Positions 1-8,641 of a stretch of 64,000 nt of DNA are shown here, in pieces; within the stretch, counting starts at the first letter, position 1; the number at the start of each line of letters is the position of its first letter. Where the stretch lies: NCBI RefSeq assembly GCF_000304335.1, contig NZ_CAJF01000006.1:62001-126000 (forward strand). Reading direction: 5' to 3'. Under the pieces are notes generated by a model. The model had not been told where the DNA came from. It was given only the letters and a program-made list of their open reading frames with translations, and searched no databases. Source of the stretch: Microbacterium yannicii PS01 (lineage in GTDB: Bacteria; Actinomycetota; Actinomycetes; Actinomycetales; Microbacteriaceae). A program made the position numbers and the translations under genes.

Positions 1-66
1 CAGCGGTGCCGCTTCGCGAGCGGTGGCGATGTGAGCGTCGAGCTGTTCGTCGAGCCAGTCAGACAC
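1..66 (-). CDS. Start of an unidentified protein, cut by the left window edge
   Basis: Only the first 22 codons lie in the window, beginning with a GTG whose reading overlaps the last 8 bases of the ROK kinase gene upstream of it. The residues begin MSDWLDEQLDAHIATAREA and continue in frame to the edge with typical high-GC codon use, so a real gene is likely. The overlap implies translational coupling and membership of the ROK-kinase transcript, so a role in the same sugar pathway is likely. A sugar isomerase or deacetylase would fit the context, but the visible part is too short to assign a family. Confidence 0.55.
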   Translation of the reverse strand, partial: MSDWLDEQLDAHIATAREAAPL

Positions 67-1042
67 GGGTGGTCCCCTTGAGATCGAGGTGGTGGGCGAG
101 ATCGAGGGCGAGGGCGCCGGCGCCGACGACGCACACTTCGTCGCCGAGGCCCGCGAGGGTGACGACCGCGCGCGCGGCGGCAGGCGCCATGGCGGTGTCG
201 CGGACGACCGCGCGCACCGGGTCGAGGAGCAGCGTGCCGGAGCGCGTCACTCCGCCGCCGAGGACCACGACGTTCGGCTCGAACACGTTGACGAGGTCGG
301 TGACAGCCTGCCCGAGCAGTGCGGTCGTCTCGTCCCAGAGCTCCGCTGCGAGCGGATCGCCGGCCGCGGCGGCGGCTGAGACGTGCTCGGCGCGCACCGC
401 CGGAAGCTCACGCAGCGAGGACGGGCGATCCGTCGCGGCCAGCGCCTCGGCAGCGCGCCGGGCGATGTTCGTGCCCGAGGCGTACGCCTCGAGGCAGCCG
501 TTCCTGCCGCACTCGCAGCGGCGGCCGCCGGGCCGCACCATCACGTGCCCGAATTCACCGCCGTTGCCTGCGGCGCCGCGGTGCAGCCGGCCGTCGATGA
601 TCGATCCGCCTCCCACCCCGGTCGACAGCGTGAGGTACAGCGCGATGTCTGCGCCGCGCGCGGCGCCGAACCGGTGCTCGCCGAGGACGGCGGCGGTGGC
701 GTCGTTCTCGACGACCGCCGGCACGCCGAAGGACTCGGCGGCCATGGCGACGATCGGCACGTCCACCCAGCCGGGCAGATGCAGCGGTCCGGTCAGCACT
801 CCGGCTGCGGCATCGAGCGGTCCGCCGCAGCTGATGCCCACAGCCGCCGGCTCGCCGAGGCCGGCCGCGGCGATGCTGCGTCGACCCATGTCGAACAGGT
901 GAGCGATGACCGCTTCAGGACCGCGATGCTTCTCGGTCGGCTCGGAGAGGAATCCATGCGTGCGGCCGTCGGGGGTCACCATCGCGACGGCGAGCTTCGT
1001 TCCGCCGATGTCCAGCGCAAGCACCGGGTGCGTCGTTGCCAT
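59..1042 (-). CDS. ROK-family sugar kinase (glucokinase or N-acetylhexosamine kinase type)
   Basis: Predicted cytoplasmic ATP-dependent sugar kinase of the ROK family, 327 residues, the usual length. It shows the N-terminal phosphate loop LDIGGTKLAVA, the catalytic region VENDATAAVLGEH and a complete ROK zinc site (GH, then CECGRNGCLE), which marks it as a kinase rather than a repressor because there is no N-terminal helix-turn-helix. The ATG at 1042 is chosen because GGAGG lies 5 bases upstream; in-frame upstream ATGs lack this. It has its own promoter carrying an operator that matches two others in the window, and sits just downstream of the LacI gene. With GH84 and a GH38-like enzyme in the same probable regulon, N-acetylglucosamine or N-acetylmannosamine is a plausible substrate, but glucose cannot be excluded. 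Confidence 0.88.
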   Translation of the reverse strand: MATTHPVLALDIGGTKLAVAMVTPDGRTHGFLSEPTEKHRGPEAVIAHLFDMGRRSIAAAGLGEPAAVGISCGGPLDAAAGVLTGPLHLPGWVDVPIVAMAAESFGVPAVVENDATAAVLGEHRFGAARGADIALYLTLSTGVGGGSIIDGRLHRGAAGNGGEFGHVMVRPGGRRCECGRNGCLEAYASGTNIARRAAEALAATDRPSSLRELPAVRAEHVSAAAAAGDPLAAELWDETTALLGQAVTDLVNVFEPNVVVLGGGVTRSGTLLLDPVRAVVRDTAMAPAAARAVVTLAGLGDEVCVVGAGALALDLAHHLDLKGTTRV

Positions 1043-1095
1043 GGGTTCCTCCGGCCTGGGCACAGTCATCACGACGTCACCGAGGTGAGAGACCC

Positions 1096-1142
1096 GATGT
1101 GACATCGTTCCCACATCATAGCAAAGCAGTGCGTCCTCACAA
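1096..1142 (-). promoter_or_regulatory. Promoter and LacI-type operator of the ROK kinase
   Basis: On the minus strand a -35 box TTGTGA (1142-1137) is followed after 16 bases by a -10 box TATGAT (1120-1115). An operator TGTGGGAACGATGTCACA (1115-1098) starts inside the -10 box; its flanking GA/TC pairs extend the symmetry to 1117-1096. This puts a repressor directly on the promoter. The same operator pattern recurs near 5850 and 18500. The leader RNA would be about 65 nt. Confidence 0.75.
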
Positions 1143-1182
1143 GGAGTCTCGGGCTCGCGACAGGGTGGAGGGGCGGCGCGGC

Positions 1183-2214
1183 TCAGCTCGGTGGCGCCGC
1201 GATCGAGCCTCGATCGACGAAGCGCGTCGGCATGACGATGGTGCGCACCGGCGCATCCGGCGTCTCGATGCGGTCCAGGAGAGCGCGCATCGCGGTCGCA
1301 CCGAGGGCTCCGGCATCCTGCATGCGTGTCGAGACGCCCGGGTGCACCATCGTCATCCACGGAGCGTCGTCGAACCCGACGAGGCTCACATCGGAGGGGA
1401 TGCCGAGGCCCAGCGCCTGCGCGGCGCGCCACGTCCCCTCGGTCAGCACGTTGTTGGCGGCGAACACCGCCGTCGGCCGGTCGGGACGCGAGAGGATGCG
1501 CTGGGCGGCGGCCATCGCCTCTTCGGCGTCCCACCCTGCCTGGACGATGAGGGAGTCGTCGACTCGGATCTTCCGCGCCGCGAGCGCGTCGAGGTAGCCC
1601 CGCTGCCGCTCATCGCCGGTCGTCCACTCGGTCTCGTCGATGAGCAGTGCGATGCGCTCGTGCCCGGCGGCGAGGAGGCGCGAGGTGGTGTCGCGCGCCG
1701 CCGCGCGGTTGTCGACGACGACGGCATCGGTCTCGTTCGCGTCGAAGCGGCGGTCCACCTCGATGAGGGGTACGCCGATGCGGCCCAGGAACGTGCTGAG
1801 CTCGGCGGAGACGGGCGTCGCGATGACCCCCGAGACGCGCGAGGCCACGAGGGTCTCGGCGGCCTCCAGCTCGTCCGAGCCGTCGCCGCGGAGATCCACC
1901 ATCACCAGCGTGCGGCCGTGGGCGCGGGCCTCTTCGCCGATGCCCGAGGCCAGCTCGGCGTAGAAGACGTTCCGCAGGTCCGACACCAGGACGCCGACGG
2001 ACCGGCTGGTGCCCTGCTTGAGGCTGCGGGCAGTGACGTCGACGACGTACCCGAGCTGCTTGGCGGCGGCCCGCACGCGGTCGCGCACCTCGGGCGCCGC
2101 ATAGCCGTTGCCCGACAGGGCCCGGGATGCCGTGGATCGGGAGACGCCGGCGGTGTCGGCCACCTCGCGGATCGTCGGACGGACGACGGGTCCACGGCGC
2201 GGGCTGTCGCTCAC
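1183..2214 (-). CDS. LacI-family transcriptional repressor
   Basis: Sugar-responsive DNA-binding repressor of 343 residues. The LacI helix-turn-helix and hinge are at residues 13-65 (IREVADTAGVSRSTASRALSG, hinge near KQGTSRSVGVLV), followed by a periplasmic-binding-protein-like ligand domain with the usual FAANNVLTEG and VGFDDAPW segments. The GTG start overlaps the stop of the metallo-beta-lactamase-fold gene by 4 bases, so the regulator is the last gene of the glycosidase operon. It is the best candidate to bind the three TGTGGNAACGNTNNCACA sites in the window, one of which controls its own operon. The inducer is unknown; the regulated genes suggest a glycan-derived sugar. Confidence 0.92.
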   Translation of the reverse strand: MSDSPRRGPVVRPTIREVADTAGVSRSTASRALSGNGYAAPEVRDRVRAAAKQLGYVVDVTARSLKQGTSRSVGVLVSDLRNVFYAELASGIGEEARAHGRTLVMVDLRGDGSDELEAAETLVASRVSGVIATPVSAELSTFLGRIGVPLIEVDRRFDANETDAVVVDNRAAARDTTSRLLAAGHERIALLIDETEWTTGDERQRGYLDALAARKIRVDDSLIVQAGWDAEEAMAAAQRILSRPDRPTAVFAANNVLTEGTWRAAQALGLGIPSDVSLVGFDDAPWMTMVHPGVSTRMQDAGALGATAMRALLDRIETPDAPVRTIVMPTRFVDRGSIAAPPS

Positions 2215-4058
2215 CGCGCCGCTGCCTCGACGTCGATGATCGCCTCGGCGTGCTGGCCGAGCCGGAGATCGCCGATCGTCACGTCGATCGCCAGTCGCTG
2301 TCTGCGTCCCGGGGACGCGGGGGTCACGGTCAGCTGCACAGAGGACTCCTCGCCGGGTCCGAGGTCGAGCTCGAACTGCGGCTCGGACGAGCGCCAGCCT
2401 ACCGGCAGCACGGGAGTCAGCCGTGCGCGCGCGGGCTCGGGGAGCGGGTTGCGCACGCGGACGAGGTATTCGACGGTTTCATCCATCGCCGTCCGTCGCC
2501 GATAGGGAAGGAGCCGTGCGCATTGACCGTCGGGTCCGATGGAGAGCGCCTCGAGGGGCAGCAGCCGCTCGTGCAGATCGTCGACCTGTCGCGCCGACTC
2601 GGCGAGGTAGTCGAGGTAGCCCTCGTCCACCCACCGGGGATCCCAGTGGCCGCTCGCCATGAGCCCGGGTCCGATCCGGCGATAGAGGGCGGCGCTCGCC
2701 GCGTAATCCCCCAGGCGGAAGAGATTCCGGTACTGGTAGTTCATGATGTCGCGACGTCCGTCGCGTCCGCCGAGGCCCTCCTGCTGGTCGCCCGTGAAGA
2801 CGACCTTCACCCCGTCGACGACGAGCGAGTACGCCACGGCGTAGAGCGTGTGCCCGGGCTGCGGGTGCGCCGTGATCTCGTACTCGTTCCAGGTGAAGGG
2901 CTCGTCGAGCGCCAGGACGCGGTCGGCGACGATCGGGTCGTACCACTGGCAGGGAAGGTCTTCGAACCAGGGGTCCGCCATCGTCGGCGCCACATTCTCG
3001 GGGATCCACAGCTGCGTGCCCTCGACGTCACGCAGCAGCGGCATGCCGGCGATGTGATCGTCGTGATAGTGCGTCGGCAGCGCTACCGAGATCTTCGTGA
3101 CCCCGAACAGCTCGCGCAGAGCGGGGAGGGACGCGAGCCAGGGTCGCCGCGCCGCGCGCTCCTGGGTGGGCACGAGCCCGGTGGTCATGTCGTAGCCGTA
3201 GTCGATGATGAGCGCTTCGCGCGTCTCCGAGAGCAGCACGTACGAGCACGACATCGACGTCCGGTTCAGAAGCAGATGAGGGGTGATCGCGACGAACGGG
3301 TCCTCCAAACGCGCCCGGAGCTCCCACGGGTACGAGCGCCGCGAGTTCACGTACTCCTGCATCGTCTGTGCGAGCAGTTCGAGGGCCCGATCGGGATCAC
3401 GCATGATCTCGCCGTGCGAGGGTGCGAGCACCGAGAGGTGGTAGCGGTGCAGCAGCAGTGCGCTCAGCACCGTCATCGCCGGCCCCTCGGTCTGCGTGTA
3501 CGACCACTGCGTGGCCGCGAGCGACCACACCTTCCCCGGGGAGTGCAGCAGATCGCCCGAGAAGGCGATCCGCTCGCCGTCGCGGTCGAGCAGGTAGGTC
3601 ACCGAGCCGATGGTGTGACCTGGTGTCGGAAGCACGAAGAGCCGCACCCCCGCCTCATGGACATAGCGGTACTCCGGCACGGTCGCATGCACCGGCACCG
3701 ACTCCAGCAGTGAGAAGCGGTCCTGGCGCAGGTTGTAGTCGTTGTCGAGCTGCCGCCCTTCCCACATCTCCTCCACGCGGTCGAACAGCTCCCGCTCGAC
3801 CGGCGGAACGTGGATGCGGGCGCCGTGCTGCACTGCGAGCGGAAGACCCTGTCCCTGGTCACGGTGGTGATGGGTCATCAGCACGTCGGTGATGCGACGG
3901 ATGCCGAGCTGCGCGAGGTACTCGAGCGCGACGCCCGACCCGAAGTCGATGGCGATCGCATCGCGCTCGCCGGGTGGCGTGTCGGGGTCCACGATCAGGT
4001 AGACGCTGCAGGAGTCGGCGACGCGCCACACGCCGCGCGCGATCGCCGTCACGGTCAT
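2211..4058 (-). CDS. Tandem metallo-beta-lactamase-fold protein with C-terminal beta-sandwich
   Basis: 615 residues made of two consecutive metallo-beta-lactamase-fold domains. Domain 1 (about residues 5-230) has the metal motif THHHRDQ (62-68), PGHT near 147 and SGDLLHSP near 168; domain 2 (about 255-520) has THYHDDH (329-335), PGHT and TGDQQEG. The last roughly 90 residues look like an Ig/NEW3-type beta-sandwich. In domain 1 the motif ends in Gln rather than His, so one metal site may be altered. There is no signal peptide. It overlaps the upstream glycosidase by ATGA and the downstream LacI by GTGA, so it belongs to a sugar operon. Its substrate is unknown; a lactonase or ester-cleaving role on a sugar derivative is only a guess. 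Confidence 0.8.
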   Translation of the reverse strand: MTVTAIARGVWRVADSCSVYLIVDPDTPPGERDAIAIDFGSGVALEYLAQLGIRRITDVLMTHHHRDQGQGLPLAVQHGARIHVPPVERELFDRVEEMWEGRQLDNDYNLRQDRFSLLESVPVHATVPEYRYVHEAGVRLFVLPTPGHTIGSVTYLLDRDGERIAFSGDLLHSPGKVWSLAATQWSYTQTEGPAMTVLSALLLHRYHLSVLAPSHGEIMRDPDRALELLAQTMQEYVNSRRSYPWELRARLEDPFVAITPHLLLNRTSMSCSYVLLSETREALIIDYGYDMTTGLVPTQERAARRPWLASLPALRELFGVTKISVALPTHYHDDHIAGMPLLRDVEGTQLWIPENVAPTMADPWFEDLPCQWYDPIVADRVLALDEPFTWNEYEITAHPQPGHTLYAVAYSLVVDGVKVVFTGDQQEGLGGRDGRRDIMNYQYRNLFRLGDYAASAALYRRIGPGLMASGHWDPRWVDEGYLDYLAESARQVDDLHERLLPLEALSIGPDGQCARLLPYRRRTAMDETVEYLVRVRNPLPEPARARLTPVLPVGWRSSEPQFELDLGPGEESSVQLTVTPASPGRRQRLAIDVTIGDLRLGQHAEAIIDVEAAAR

Positions 4059-5836
4059 CCGAGCGTCTCCCGGTACTTCTTCCAGGTCTGGCCGATCAGC
4101 TCGAGGTGCTCCGGATCGATCGGCTCGTTCTCCACGGTCTCGAGGTAGTACAGGGCCGGGACGCCGAGCCCGGCCTGCGCGTGCGCATAATCCAGCCACT
4201 CGTCGCGGCTGGGCATGGGCCATTGATCGGTGTCGACCGGATGCCCGGGCATCGCCGTCGCGACGATCTCCTGGCGGGCCCGCAGCTGAGCGGCAACCGA
4301 GACGGGCCGGCCGCTCACGTCGTGCTCGAGCACGTCGTTCGTTCGGATCATGTCGGCGATGTCCGAGAACGACGGATGCACCGTGTGCGTGATGATCAGG
4401 GCGTCGGGCTTGATGCGCTTCGCCGCGGCGTGCAGGCGCCCGACCAGCCGATGCAGCGCCGCGACACCCCACACGCCGTCGCTGTCGGGAGCCGATCGGA
4501 GGGTCGCCCCGCTCGGCGCGCGCTGGGTGAAGTCCACCTTGAACCCATCGGCGTCCATCCCTTCGGGCGAGAGCAGACGCTCGACGATGCCGTCGAGGCG
4601 CTCGAGGTAGGCGGGGCTGCCGGGATCCGCCGCGATGGCGCGACCCGCGGCATCCGCGATGCACTCCTCGACGGGCAGTCCCGCCGGGTCCCACGCCTTC
4701 CACCACAGCACGACGCGGCGTCCCTGATCGTGCTGACGCGCGATCCACCCCGGCATGTCGGGCCACGCCTCGGTGTCGGCTTCGGCGGTGCCGTACTGCG
4801 CCTGCCAGCGGTCGTCGATCACGACGGTGCCGGGATCGAGGGATGCCGCGGCCAAGGTCGCGAGGAACTCGTCGTACGTCTCCTGCCGGCAGAGGTCGGG
4901 CGCCCAGCCCTTCTTGCCGGCGCGGGCGACCTGCGCTCCCCAGCCGCAGAACAGCGGCTCGAGCCACCACGGCTGGATGGCGGGTGCGGCGCCGGACGCA
5001 CAGCCGGTGTCGACGAGGTCGCCGCGGTAGGCCTGCAGTGCGGCGGCCGGCGACGCCACCGGCCGGATGACGAGGCTGGGCGAGCGCCACTCGCCGTCGA
5101 CTCGGGTGTGGCCCTCGTGCGCGAGCCTCACCAGGCCGCCGCCGTCGACGGGGTCGAAGCGCATCGTCGTGAAGCGCAGCTGTGCCACGGGCGCACGCAG
5201 CCAGGTCGCCAGCCACGGGCCCGGTCCCGGCGTGAACGCGTCGGTCGCCGGGTCGCGCCCGAACGCGAGAGCCAGGGGCGGCGGCGAGAAGATGCCGTTG
5301 AGTCGCCCGGGGTCGGCGTCTCCCACGACGCCCAGCGACGCCGCCGACCAGACCGGGCGCACGAAGGCGACCGGCTCGGTCGGGCTCGGCACGTACAGCG
5401 ACTGGGCTTCGAATCCCGAGCGGAAGGTCCCGCTCGCGCCGGTCGGCACGATTCCGTCGCCGCCGAGGATCGTGACGTCGGTCAGCTCGCCGCTGCCGAC
5501 GGCCTCCAGCGTGATCTCGACGCTGTCGTGCGTGCAGCGGATCTCGAGCAGTCGCTCGGTCCAGGCTGGGGAGGCGGTGCGGATCGTGAGCACGACGGCG
5601 TCGGACTCGCTGCGGACCTCGGGCGCTGAGATCGACATGGTCTCGTCGTGGACCGCGCGCGTGTGGACGCTCGACAGCGCGCACAGGCGCATCCACGGGT
5701 TGCCGTCGGCGTCGTCGAGATCGAGGTACGGCGACACCGTGATGCCGCGGGGGCCGGTGCGCCACGACAGCGAATACGTGGCGGCTCGGATCGTCCGTCG
5801 ATCGTCGTCACTCGTCAGCGAGAGGGCGGAGCTCAT
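4055..5836 (-). CDS. Clan-D-like glycoside hydrolase (alpha-galactosidase-type barrel)
   Basis: 593-residue predicted cytoplasmic glycosidase. The N-terminal ~270 residues look like a beta-rich supersandwich, followed by a TIM barrel resembling GH27/GH31/GH36 enzymes: PWWLEPLFCGWG near 290, VVIDDRWQ near 340, VVLWWKAW near 377, and the nucleophile-type strand DGFKVDF with Asp435. Asp501 in RTNDVLEHD is a candidate acid/base. It is the first gene of an operon with the tandem MBL-fold gene (ATGA overlap) and LacI. The ATG has no ribosome binding site; a TAGACT box ends 7 bases before it, suggesting a leaderless transcript. The exact family and the sugar released are not certain; alpha-galactoside or alpha-N-acetylgalactosaminide are reasonable guesses. 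Confidence 0.75.
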   Translation of the reverse strand: MSSALSLTSDDDRRTIRAATYSLSWRTGPRGITVSPYLDLDDADGNPWMRLCALSSVHTRAVHDETMSISAPEVRSESDAVVLTIRTASPAWTERLLEIRCTHDSVEITLEAVGSGELTDVTILGGDGIVPTGASGTFRSGFEAQSLYVPSPTEPVAFVRPVWSAASLGVVGDADPGRLNGIFSPPPLALAFGRDPATDAFTPGPGPWLATWLRAPVAQLRFTTMRFDPVDGGGLVRLAHEGHTRVDGEWRSPSLVIRPVASPAAALQAYRGDLVDTGCASGAAPAIQPWWLEPLFCGWGAQVARAGKKGWAPDLCRQETYDEFLATLAAASLDPGTVVIDDRWQAQYGTAEADTEAWPDMPGWIARQHDQGRRVVLWWKAWDPAGLPVEECIADAAGRAIAADPGSPAYLERLDGIVERLLSPEGMDADGFKVDFTQRAPSGATLRSAPDSDGVWGVAALHRLVGRLHAAAKRIKPDALIITHTVHPSFSDIADMIRTNDVLEHDVSGRPVSVAAQLRARQEIVATAMPGHPVDTDQWPMPSRDEWLDYAHAQAGLGVPALYYLETVENEPIDPEHLELIGQTWKKYRETLG

Positions 5837-5867
5837 GTGGGAAAGTCTATGTGATAACGTTCCCACG
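5837..5867. promoter_or_regulatory. Divergent promoters with one shared LacI-type operator
   Basis: Only 30 bases separate two divergent start codons. On the minus strand TAGACT (5849-5844) lies 7 bases before the ATG at 5836. On the plus strand TAACGT (5855-5860) lies 6 bases before the GTG at 5867. The operator CGTGGGAACGTTATCACA (minus strand, 5867-5850) covers the plus-strand -10 box and touches the other. A bound repressor would shut both genes. Both transcripts would lack a 5' leader. Confidence 0.65.
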
Positions 5868-7429
5868 TGCTCGATGTCGACGCCATCGCGGGTTCCGTCA
5901 CGCTCCTTCCTGCCCCTCGGGTGTGCGAGATCCGGGCCGGCCGCTGGCCGCAGGCATCGCTTCCGATCGACGTCGTCGCCGTCGACGGGATGCCGGCCGA
6001 GGGCTACCGCGTGGTGGTCGCCGACGGGCGCGCGCGGGTGGAGGCATCCGACCCTCGCGGCTTGCGCTACGGACGCACCATCCTGCGCGAACTGGGCGAG
6101 GTGAACGGCGGGTTCGTGCCGGGGGTCGTCATCGAGGATCGGCCGGCGCTGCGCCATCGGGGGATCATCGAGGGCTTCTACGGCGAGCCGTGGTCGCACG
6201 ACGAGCGCCGCGCCGCGCTGCGCCTTGCCGGGCGACTCCGTCTGAACTCGTACGTCTACGCGCCCAAGGACGACCCCTGGCATCGCGAGCGGTGGCGCGA
6301 GCTGTATCCCGAGGCCGAGCTGAAGCGTCTCGCCGAACTCGCCCGCGACGGCTCTGCCCATGGGGTCGACGTCGTGGTGGCGATCCATCCCGCGGGGTCG
6401 ATGGCGTTCTCCCACGACAGTGAACACGAGCTGCTCGCTGCGAAGGCGCGGCAGCTGCTCGACGCCGGCATCCCGTCGGTCGCGCTGCTGTTCGACGACG
6501 TCCCGCTCGAACCGGCGCACGCCGCCGATCGCGAGCGCTTCGGCTCGGGGGGCGGCGCCCTCGGCGAGGCTCACGCCCTGACGGCTCGGCGGTTCGCCGA
6601 GCAGGTGCTGCGACCGCGCCGACCGGACGCCGAGCTCTTCGTCGTCGCAACCGACTACGCGGGCACCGGATCGTCGGAGTACCGCACGGCATTCGCGGCC
6701 GGGCTGCCCGGCGACGCGTTCGTGTGGTGGACCGGCCGAGACATCGTGGTGGGCGACATCACCCGCGCCGACATCGACGCCGCCGCGGAGGTCTTCGGCG
6801 ATCGGCTGCTGCTGTGGGACAACTTCCCGGTCAACGACTTCGACCGCGGTCGCGCCTTCCTCGGCCCGCTGGTCGGCCGCTCCGCCGATGTCGAGGGCTC
6901 GGCCCTCCACGGGGCCTGGACCAACCCGATGGTCGAGTTCGCGCCCGGCGGCTTCGGGATCGCGGCGTTCGCGGACTGGGCCTGGAATCCCGCCGCCTAC
7001 GACCCTGAACGCGCCGCGCAGGCGGCCCTGCACCTCGTGGCGGGGACGGATGCCGCGGCCCTCGCACCCCTCGTGCGCACGTTGTCGTCGTGGCCGCCGT
7101 CCGCGCCGATGGATCCCGAGCTGGCGCTCGCCGCCGAGGCGGCGCTCGCCGGCGATCACACCGCGGAACTGCGGCGGATCCTCGAGGAGCTCGCCGCGCT
7201 CGGCGGCCTCGCGACGGAGCGGGAACCGGCGCGGTCGCTGCGCCCGTGGCTCGAGGCCGCGCGCGACATGGGCGCCGCGGGAGTGGCGGCGCTCGCCTAC
7301 GACGAGGGGACGACGACGCGCCCCGAGGTCGAGGCGGCACTGGCGCGGGCGGAGGCGCACCCGGCGAAGGTCGCGACAGACGTCGTGCCGCCGTTCGTGC
7401 GCGCCGTGCTGGAGCGTGCGGAGCGCTGA
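5867..7429 (+). CDS. GH84 beta-N-acetylglucosaminidase (hyaluronidase/O-GlcNAcase family)
   Basis: 520-residue exo-acting glycosidase that removes beta-linked GlcNAc by substrate-assisted catalysis. An N-terminal GH20b/GH84-type domain (residues 1-90) precedes the catalytic barrel with the hallmark FYGEPWS (104-110) and the catalytic Asp pair in LLFDD (210-211); LLLWDNFPVND is also a family signature. The C-terminal ~170 residues are helical. There is no signal peptide, so it probably acts on imported oligosaccharides. GTG is taken as start because the N-terminal domain begins immediately and no later start keeps it; no ribosome binding site is present, which agrees with a leaderless transcript. 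It is divergent from the clan-D-like glycosidase and shares its operator. Confidence 0.9.
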   Translation: MLDVDAIAGSVTLLPAPRVCEIRAGRWPQASLPIDVVAVDGMPAEGYRVVVADGRARVEASDPRGLRYGRTILRELGEVNGGFVPGVVIEDRPALRHRGIIEGFYGEPWSHDERRAALRLAGRLRLNSYVYAPKDDPWHRERWRELYPEAELKRLAELARDGSAHGVDVVVAIHPAGSMAFSHDSEHELLAAKARQLLDAGIPSVALLFDDVPLEPAHAADRERFGSGGGALGEAHALTARRFAEQVLRPRRPDAELFVVATDYAGTGSSEYRTAFAAGLPGDAFVWWTGRDIVVGDITRADIDAAAEVFGDRLLLWDNFPVNDFDRGRAFLGPLVGRSADVEGSALHGAWTNPMVEFAPGGFGIAAFADWAWNPAAYDPERAAQAALHLVAGTDAAALAPLVRTLSSWPPSAPMDPELALAAEAALAGDHTAELRRILEELAALGGLATEREPARSLRPWLEAARDMGAAGVAALAYDEGTTTRPEVEAALARAEAHPAKVATDVVPPFVRAVLERAER

Positions 7430-7522
7430 CGTGCGATCAGCCTGCGGCGCGGCCTCTGACGCGGATCGGCGCAGCGCGCACGCTGACCTGGTGCGCCCGA
7501 CGGGGCGGGTGGACAATGAGCC

Positions 7523-8641
7523 ATGGTCGTCGAGCCTCCCGTCGATCCTGGGGACGCGGGCATCCCGCCGGCGCCGGAGCCATCGCTCTCCGACGCAGCG
7601 CTCGGGCGGCGCGCGCAGATCCTCGCGACCGAGCACTGGGGACTCCTCGCCGCACGCGGCACGGCGCAGTCCGAGGTGCTGACCCGGATCACCATCTATC
7701 TCACCCTCGTGTCGGCCGGCCTGGTCACCATCGGCCTTCTCGGTCAGGCGACGAGCTTCGACGGCTGGTTCACCGGAGCCGCTCTGGCGATCCTCGGGTT
7801 CCTCGCGCTCGTCGGGCTGATGACCCAGACCCGGGTCCTCAACGTCGCCGAAGAAGACCTGATGTACGTCGTCGCCATGAACCGGCTGCGGGGCGCCTAC
7901 GCCGACCTCGACCCGTCGATCGAGCGCTACTTCCTCGCGGGAATCGCCGACGACCGTCTCGGCGTCGAGCGCACGTACTCGTTCCTGCGTCACCGGAACT
8001 TCAGCCATCTCTTCGGCAGCTCGTTCACGCTGATCATCATCGTCAACGCGTGCGTCGTCGGACTGCTGGCCGGCTCGTGCGTCGTCGCGGGCAGCGGCGC
8101 CATCGGGTGGGGGATCGCGGCCGGCGTCGTCGTCGCGCTGAGCATGGTCGTCGGCTTCTTCGCCTACGGCACCTGGACGTACCGCGCGGCCTGGCTCAAC
8201 CACCAGCCGCTGCGCCGAACCCGCGAGCCGGGGGCGGGGAGACGGTCCACGACTCCGACGCCGCCGCTCCGACGAGCCGGCGAGATCGCCGCGGCACGCG
8301 GCATCCGTAGCACAGCGCATCGGGGATGGCATCCCCTGGAGAGATCAGGCCGGCGCCTGCGACTGTGGGCGTATGCAGACTCGACCCGGCCTCCTGCACG
8401 ACGATTCCGTCTCCATCCTCACGCGCGGCTACGATGCCGGGGCCCACATCTGGCGCCGCGTCCGCGCCGGCGCACGATCGGCCCCGATGCGACTGCTCGG
8501 CAAGGACGCGCTGCTGGTGCGGGGCGCGGAGGGAGTGGAGCTCTTCTACGACGAGCGGCGCATCGCGCGCCACGGGGCGATGCCCGCGCTCGTCCAGGAG
8601 ACGCTGTTCGGCCACGGGTCGGTTCACAGCCTCGATGGTGA
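7523..8641 (+). CDS. Uncharacterised four-helix membrane protein, 3' end probably frameshifted
   Basis: I do not recognise the family. Residues 1-35 are a Pro/Ala-rich cytoplasmic segment, followed by two membrane helices (about 55-75 and 80-100), a conserved-looking soluble loop (TRVLNVAEEDLMYVVAMNRL) and two more helices (about 165-190 and 195-220). As written the frame runs to 8641 and overlaps the P450 gene by 269 bases. Codon use becomes abnormal just after a G-rich run near 8230 (GGGGGCGGGG), while another frame stays normal and stops at 8310. A missing base there would give a protein of about 262 residues ending before the P450. The convincing part is 7523-8230. Confidence 0.6.
   Translation: MVVEPPVDPGDAGIPPAPEPSLSDAALGRRAQILATEHWGLLAARGTAQSEVLTRITIYLTLVSAGLVTIGLLGQATSFDGWFTGAALAILGFLALVGLMTQTRVLNVAEEDLMYVVAMNRLRGAYADLDPSIERYFLAGIADDRLGVERTYSFLRHRNFSHLFGSSFTLIIIVNACVVGLLAGSCVVAGSGAIGWGIAAGVVVALSMVVGFFAYGTWTYRAAWLNHQPLRRTREPGAGRRSTTPTPPLRRAGEIAAARGIRSTAHRGWHPLERSGRRLRLWAYADSTRPPARRFRLHPHARLRCRGPHLAPRPRRRTIGPDATARQGRAAGAGRGGSGALLRRAAHRAPRGDARARPGDAVRPRVGSQPRW

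Noticed and set aside
1043..1534. Longer N-terminus for the ROK kinase
   Set aside because: The added residues are antisense to the LacI gene, and a strong promoter with operator and the GGAGG site lie inside that stretch.
1036..3713. Long plus-strand open frames over the LacI and MBL genes
   Set aside because: Arg/His-rich shadow translations without ribosome binding sites or recognisable domains.
5837..8332. An in-frame extension of the clan-D-like glycosidase upstream across the GH84 and membrane protein genes
   Set aside because: The extension is antisense to GH84 and has no family similarity; a promoter and operator sit immediately before the ATG at 5836.
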